Part shown: positions 7,352 to 9,528 of the stretch, piece by piece
Layout of the letters: every line of letters starts with the position of its first letter
How positions within the stretch are numbered: position 1 is the stretch's first letter
DNA from: DRGV01 sp018903055 [NCBI: bacterium]
Lineage (GTDB): Bacteria; UBP18; UBA7526
DNA length: 9,528 bases
Direction of reading: 5' to 3'
NCBI GenBank assembly: GCA_018903055.1
Contig: JAHIPW010000005.1
Location: 1-9,528 of the forward strand
Translations under genes and position numbers: made by a program
Notes under the pieces: generated by a model
The model's input: the letters and a program-made list of their open reading frames with translations, nothing else
Told to the model about the DNA's origin: nothing
Databases searched by the model: none

Positions 7352-8629
7352 TACTTCTTTTATTCTTGCTTCATTTATAATGAAATCTAAGGCTTTCTTT
7401 AATCTTATCTCTTCTTTCAAGCCAGCGAGATGGCTTCTCTCTTTATTAAAAAAGTCTCTCAAATCTTCTTTCTTCTGGCCGGTGCTTAAAGCCATCTCCT
7501 GGATTCTTTTCTCTATCTCTTCTTCATTTACTTCAATATTCTCTTGCTTGGCAATTTCTTCTAAAATGAGGGTATTCTTTACTTTTCGTTCCGCGCTCGG
7601 CCGATACTTTTCCTTTAACTTCGTCTCTTCAATCCCCATCCTCTTAGTATCTATACCTGAATAGCGCATTCTGGTTAAGGCTTCTTCAATCATGGCCTCT
7701 AATTCCCTCTCAACCATGGCCTGGGGAAAAGGAAAAGAAGTTTTTCTTATCAGCCAATCCATTAGGTTATCTCTCAAAATCCTTTCGCTATGTTCTCTTT
7801 CATATCTCTCTAAATCTTCTCTGATCCTTCTTTTTAGTTCCTTTAAGCTACTGGACTTTAAATCTTTGGCAAATTCATCATTGATTTCAGGGAGATTCTT
7901 CTCCTTAATCTCCTTTAAGTTTACCTTAAAGAGAACCTCTTTCCCAGTCAATTCCTCATTGTGATAATCTTCAGGAAATTTTACTCTGACCTCCTTTTCC
8001 TCTCCCTTTTTTAAACCAATCAACTGATCTTCAAAGTCGCCAATCAAAGTCTTGGAGCCAATCTCTAAGGAGAAGTTCTTGGCCTCATTATCCTTGAAGG
8101 GTTTTCCCTCCATACTGCCCACAAAGTCAATGATTACCCAGTCCCCCTTCTTAGTCGGCCGATTCTCTACAGTAATAAATTCTACATGCCTTGATGCAAG
8201 CCTTTCCAGGGCACGATTTACATCCTCCTCTGTAATTATCTTAATAATCCTTTTTGCCTTGAGTCCTTTGTACCTCTTTAGTATGATCTTTGGTTTTATC
8301 TCCACCGTGGCCTTAAAATTCAAGGGCTTATTATCTTCATACTTTACTTCTTCTATCTTGGGCTGGGAACAAGGAATAAAATCATTCTCTTTTAGGGCCT
8401 TCTGGTAGGCATCAGGAATGAGTCTATCTAGGGCATCTGCCCTGATACTTCTTTCAAAGTAGGTCTTCAGGACATCGAGAGGAACCTTTCCTCTCCGGAA
8501 TCCGGGTAGATTGGCTTTCTTCTGCAGGTCATTATAGAGTTTATCGAGTTCTTCTCTAACTTTATCTGCGGGAACTTCTATCTTTAAGGCTACCTTGCAT
8601 TCTTCCAGTCTCTCTACTTCTGCTTTCAT
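7280..8629 (-). CDS. tig: Trigger factor (ribosome-associated chaperone/PPIase)
   Basis: This 449-residue trigger factor binds the ribosome exit tunnel and holds nascent chains. The N-terminal ribosome-binding domain carries the signature [11 protein letters not shown] (about residues 40-50). A central FKBP-type prolyl isomerase domain runs from about 150 to 245 ([17 protein letters not shown], then [20 protein letters not shown]). The helical C-terminal substrate-binding domain follows. The start is ATG 8627-8629, chosen because GGAAGGA (8635-8641) lies five bases upstream. An upstream in-frame TTG at 8647 would place that site inside the gene. E. coli trigger factor has 432 residues. Here the final 23 residues (from TQKRRLAQM to the end) are highly basic and are encoded by the CGCAGAT repeat, so the original stop was probably lost or overwritten. 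It heads the tig-clpP-lon block, downstream of the tRNA cluster. Confidence 0.96.
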   Translation of the reverse strand: MKAEVERLEECKVALKIEVPADKVREELDKLYNDLQKKANLPGFRRGKVPLDVLKTYFERSIRADALDRLIPDAYQKALKENDFIPCSQPKIEEVKYEDNKPLNFKATVEIKPKIILKRYKGLKAKRIIKIITEEDVNRALERLASRHVEFITVENRPTKKGDWVIIDFVGSMEGKPFKDNEAKNFSLEIGSKTLIGDFEDQLIGLKKGEEKEVRVKFPEDYHNEELTGKEVLFKVNLKEIKEKNLPEINDEFAKDLKSSSLKELKRRIREDLERYEREHSERILRDNLMDWLIRKTSFPFPQAMVERELEAMIEEALTRMRYSGIDTKRMGIEETKLKEKYRPSAERKVKNTLILEEIAKQENIEVNEEEIEKRIQEMALSTGQKKEDLRDFFNKERSHLAGLKEEIRLKKALDFIINEARIKEVTQKRRLAQMVRKSKRNRDADDRR

Positions 8630-8634
8630 AAGAA

Positions 8635-8641
8635 TCCTTCC
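8635..8641 (-). promoter_or_regulatory. Shine-Dalgarno site that sets the tig start
   Basis: The minus strand reads GGAAGGA with a five-base spacer to ATG 8627-8629. This supports that ATG over the upstream in-frame TTG (8645-8647), which has no comparable site. Confidence 0.8.
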
Positions 8642-8650
8642 AAGCAAGCC

Positions 8651-8751
8651 TCACAGATTAGCACGGATTGACTGAACTGATTAGCACAGATTTGGTAGTG
8701 ATGAGAATCGGTGCTAATCCGTGTCTTTTAATCTGTGCCCATCCGTGTAAT
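8651..8751. repeat. Interspersed AATCCGTG / AATCTGTG repeat cluster
   Basis: The block upstream of tig contains CACAGATTAGCACGGATT (8652-8669), GATTAGCACAGATTT (8679-8693), GGTGCTAATCCGTGT (8710-8724) and AATCTGTGCCCATCCGTG (about 8730-8747). GATTAGCAC at 8656-8664 and 8679-8687 is complementary to GTGCTAATC at 8711-8719, so alternative hairpins can form in the tig leader. The words resemble, but are not identical to, the CGCAGAT family at the other end of tig. Any tig promoter must lie in or just beyond this block; none is clear. Confidence 0.8.
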
Positions 8752-8773
8752 TATTGAAATGCGGACGGAGGGA

Positions 8774-8853
8774 CTTTCACCCCGTTAGAAGTCCCCGATA
8801 AAATCGGGGCATCCGTCCCCTTTAGGGTCGGATTACTTCTAACGGGGCGGGCC
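8774..8853. mobile_element. Small palindromic element, copy A (13-bp arms)
   Basis: A perfect 13-bp inverted repeat, CCCCGTTAGAAGT (8780-8792) and ACTTCTAACGGGG (8835-8847), encloses 42 bases. Inside is a second hairpin, CCCCGAT-AAA-ATCGGGG (8793-8809). The outer ends are CTTTCACCCCG (8774-8784) and CGGGGCGGGCC (8843-8853). Both 11-base ends recur exactly in the element around tRNA-Lys, although the inner arm sequences differ. No coding capacity is present, so any movement would need an enzyme encoded elsewhere. Calling it mobile is inference. Confidence 0.55.
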
Positions 8854-8898
8854 CCCAAGCCGTAAGGCATACGGTCCTAAGCCGTAGCGCCCCGCCCC
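8844..8898. repeat. GC-rich hairpin containing a tRNA-Leu anticodon-arm look-alike
   Basis: GGGGCGGG (8844-8851) pairs with CCCGCCCC (8891-8898). Between them CCGTA (8860-8864), TACGG (8870-8874) and CCGTA (8882-8886) allow two alternative 5-bp hairpins. The second has the 7-base loop TCCTAAG on the plus strand, or CTTAGGA on the minus strand. That is exactly the anticodon loop of the adjacent tRNA-Leu, closed by a different but fully paired stem. Confidence 0.6.
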
Positions 8899-8924
8899 CA
8901 TTTCCCCTACCTTATATTGCATTG

Positions 8925-9006
8925 TGGGCGAGAAAGGACTCGAACCTCCACGGGTTTCCCCACATGGTCCTAAGCCATGCGCGTCTACCAGTTCCGCCAC
9001 TCGCCC
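8925..9006 (-). tRNA. tRNA-Leu(UAG)
   Basis: Read on the minus strand, the acceptor arm GGGCGAG pairs perfectly with CTCGCCC. The anticodon arm is CATGG-CTTAGGA-CCATG (plus strand 8963-8979) with anticodon TAG. A long variable arm (GGGG-AAA-CCC) marks a class II tRNA, and the T-loop is TTCGAGT with a wobble-rich T-stem. The discriminator is A. CCA is not encoded. It decodes CUA and related Leu codons and is the last tRNA before tig. Confidence 0.95.
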
Positions 9007-9033
9007 AAAATTACTTATTGTTCGATTAATGAA

Positions 9034-9136
9034 TGGGGCGGGGTAAATCTACCCTGTCTGCCGACAGGCAGGCAATGGAGTTTATCCTGCCCCGATTTAT
9101 CGGGGCGGGGCCACGTCCGCAGATGGCTCGCCATCC
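9034..9136. repeat. GC-rich palindrome block between tRNA-Leu and tRNA-Lys
   Basis: Three compact foldable units lie here. CTGTC-TGCC-GACAG competes with an overlapping CTGCC-GACA-GGCAG hairpin (about 9053-9071). CCCCGAT-TT-ATCGGGG lies at 9090-9105. GATGG-CTCG-CCATC lies at 9122-9135. GGGCGGGGTAAA near 9036-9047 can also pair, with G-U wobbles, to TTTATCCTGCCC at 9081-9092. No open reading frame or RNA gene is visible. Confidence 0.7.
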
Positions 9137-9179
9137 GAAGCCTGCTATCTTAAAAATTCAGAAATAAGGCGAAGGATGG

Positions 9180-9195
9180 TACCCCCACCAGGGCT
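9180..9195 (-). pseudogene. 3' fragment of an interrupted tRNA-Lys
   Basis: On the minus strand this is the 3' side of the T-loop, the T-stem CCTGG, the acceptor strand TGGGGGT and discriminator A, identical to the intact tRNA-Lys. The next three bases (9179-9177) read CCA, unlike the intact copy. It forms the missing end of the 5' fragment at 9309-9361, with the TTCG of the T-loop lost at the junction. Confidence 0.75.
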
Positions 9196-9310
9196 TTCAC
9201 CCCGCACCTTTTAGTACCCCCACCAGGGCTCGAACCTGGGACACCCTGATTAAGAGTCAGGTGCTCTTCCAACTGAGCTATGGGGGCTCAGGAAAGGTGC
9301 GGGGCGGGCC
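9194..9310. mobile_element. Small palindromic element, copy B, enclosing tRNA-Lys
   Basis: A perfect 12-bp inverted repeat, CCCCGCACCTTT (9200-9211) and AAAGGTGCGGGG (9293-9304), surrounds 81 bases that are almost entirely the intact tRNA-Lys. The outer ends CTTTCACCCCG (9194-9204) and CGGGGCGGGCC (9300-9310) match copy A exactly. The element separates the two parts of another tRNA-Lys at its T-loop. Exact borders are ambiguous by a few bases because the element ends and tRNA sequence share letters. Confidence 0.55.
9215..9287 (-). tRNA. tRNA-Lys(CUU), intact copy
   Basis: On the minus strand the acceptor GCCCCCA pairs with TGGGGGT, with a G1-U72 wobble. The D-arm is GCTC...GAGC, and the anticodon arm is CCTGA-CTCTTAA-TCAGG with anticodon CTT. 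The T-arm is CCAGG-TTCGAGC-CCTGG and the discriminator is A. CCA is not encoded. All tRNA elements are complete. It lies in the loop of the 12-bp inverted repeat of copy B. Confidence 0.93.
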
Positions 9311-9361
9311 TGGGACACCCTGATTAAGAGTCAGGTGCTCTTCCAACTGAGCTATGGGGGC
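9309..9361 (-). pseudogene. 5' fragment of an interrupted tRNA-Lys
   Basis: These 53 bases are identical to 9235-9287 and cover the 5' acceptor strand, D-arm, anticodon arm with CTT, variable loop and the 5' strand of the T-stem. The sequence then departs at the T-loop into CCCGCCCC of palindromic element B. The 3' remainder is found 114 bases further on, at 9180-9195. Confidence 0.85.
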
Positions 9362-9383
9362 ATAGTAATCATCCATGCTTTAG

Positions 9384-9457
9384 CGCCTCCGGAGGGAGTC
9401 GAACCCCCAACTTTGTGGTCCGAAGCCACACGCTCTATCCAATTGAGCTACGGAGGC
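9384..9457 (-). tRNA. tRNA-Arg(UCG)
   Basis: On the minus strand the acceptor GCCTCCG pairs perfectly with CGGAGGC. The D-arm is GCTC...GAGC, and the anticodon arm is TGTGG-CTTCGGA-CCACA with anticodon TCG. The T-arm contains GGGGG-TTCGACT-CCCTC and the discriminator is G, as common for tRNA-Arg. CCA is not encoded. It decodes CGA-type Arg codons. Confidence 0.95.
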
Positions 9458-9490
9458 ATTGGGGTGGCTGATCCCGATTTTAATTATTGG

Positions 9491-9528
9491 GGTGAGCGAG
9501 GGGATTCGAACCCCCGGCCACTTGAGCC
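9491..9528 (-). tRNA. Partial tRNA, probably tRNA-His(GUG), cut by the window edge
   Basis: The minus strand shows a T-arm GGGGG-TTCGAAT-CCCCT, acceptor 3' strand CGCTCAC, base 73 = C, and then CCA (9490-9488). Counting back from base 73 places the first visible base at position 36 = G. GGC would end the anticodon loop and TCAAG would be the 3' anticodon stem. C73 and G36 fit tRNA-His with anticodon GTG, which typically pairs C73 with an extra G at -1. The 5' half lies outside the window. A class II tRNA such as Ser, with GGCT/GGCC as a variable arm, is the alternative. Confidence 0.65.

Noticed and set aside
8630-8647. TTG at 8645-8647 as the trigger factor start
   Set aside because: It lacks its own ribosome binding site, and the clear GGAAGGA for the ATG at 8627-8629 would lie inside the gene. 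Trigger factors also typically begin close to this ATG.
8651-8751. A CRISPR array
   Set aside because: The repeats are short, degenerate, in both orientations and irregularly spaced, without unique spacers of constant length.
8793-8809. CCCCGAT-AAA-ATCGGGG hairpin as a tRNA-operon terminator
   Set aside because: The stem is good, but no T-run follows in the minus direction and it lies within a larger palindromic element. The similar hairpin at 9090-9105 also lacks a T-run.
9194-9310. An integrase-type attachment site in the tRNA-Lys T-loop
   Set aside because: Integrative elements usually restore the tRNA 3' end and carry an integrase. Here the insert is only about 115 bases, has no coding sequence and leaves the outer tRNA broken.
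9491-9528. tRNA-Ser or tRNA-Sec for the partial tRNA at the edge
   Set aside because: A GGCT/GGCC variable arm is possible, but bacterial tRNA-Ser and tRNA-Sec normally have G at position 73, whereas this has C followed by CCA. C73 with G36 fits tRNA-His better.

Overview
All protein genes and all RNA genes in this window are read from the minus strand, so transcription runs from right to left. The visible genes are a tRNA cluster, a proteostasis block (trigger factor, ClpP, Lon) and a tightly packed operon tail (two PilT-type ATPases, a TPR membrane protein and a class V aminotransferase). Several spacers are packed with short degenerate repeat 'words' and GC-rich palindromes, including CCCCGAT-type hairpins and a CTGTC/GACAG repeat. 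I associate this style with genomes of uncultivated candidate-phylum bacteria. The twitching-type ATPases imply type IV pili or a related pilus system. I cannot name a phylum from the window alone.

Layout from right (upstream) to left: the 3' half of a tRNA, probably His (9491-9528); tRNA-Arg(UCG); a broken tRNA-Lys whose T-loop is interrupted by a hairpin element that itself encloses a complete tRNA-Lys(CUU); a repeat-filled spacer; tRNA-Leu(UAG); a palindromic element plus a second repeat block; tig; clpP; a 224-base spacer with an imperfect inverted repeat and a G-quadruplex motif; lon; then two pilT paralogues, a TPR protein and the aminotransferase. From lon onward, consecutive reading frames overlap by 1 to 4 bases or are 1 base apart, so lon to the aminotransferase is probably one translationally coupled unit. 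Bases 1-101 hold only short repeats.

Functionally, trigger factor handles nascent chains and ClpP and Lon degrade proteins. The common tig-clpP-clpX-lon order is present without clpX. The PilT pair would power pilus retraction. The TPR protein is unassigned, and the aminotransferase probably does serine, glycine or alanine-glyoxylate chemistry.

The observations most worth a second look are: (1) a tRNA-Lys nested inside a tRNA-Lys; (2) two palindromic elements with identical 11-base ends but different, internally complementary arms; (3) a ClpP whose catalytic Asp position is Asn (Ser105-His130-Asn179); and (4) a trigger factor whose last 23 residues and stop codon are supplied by an interspersed repeat.
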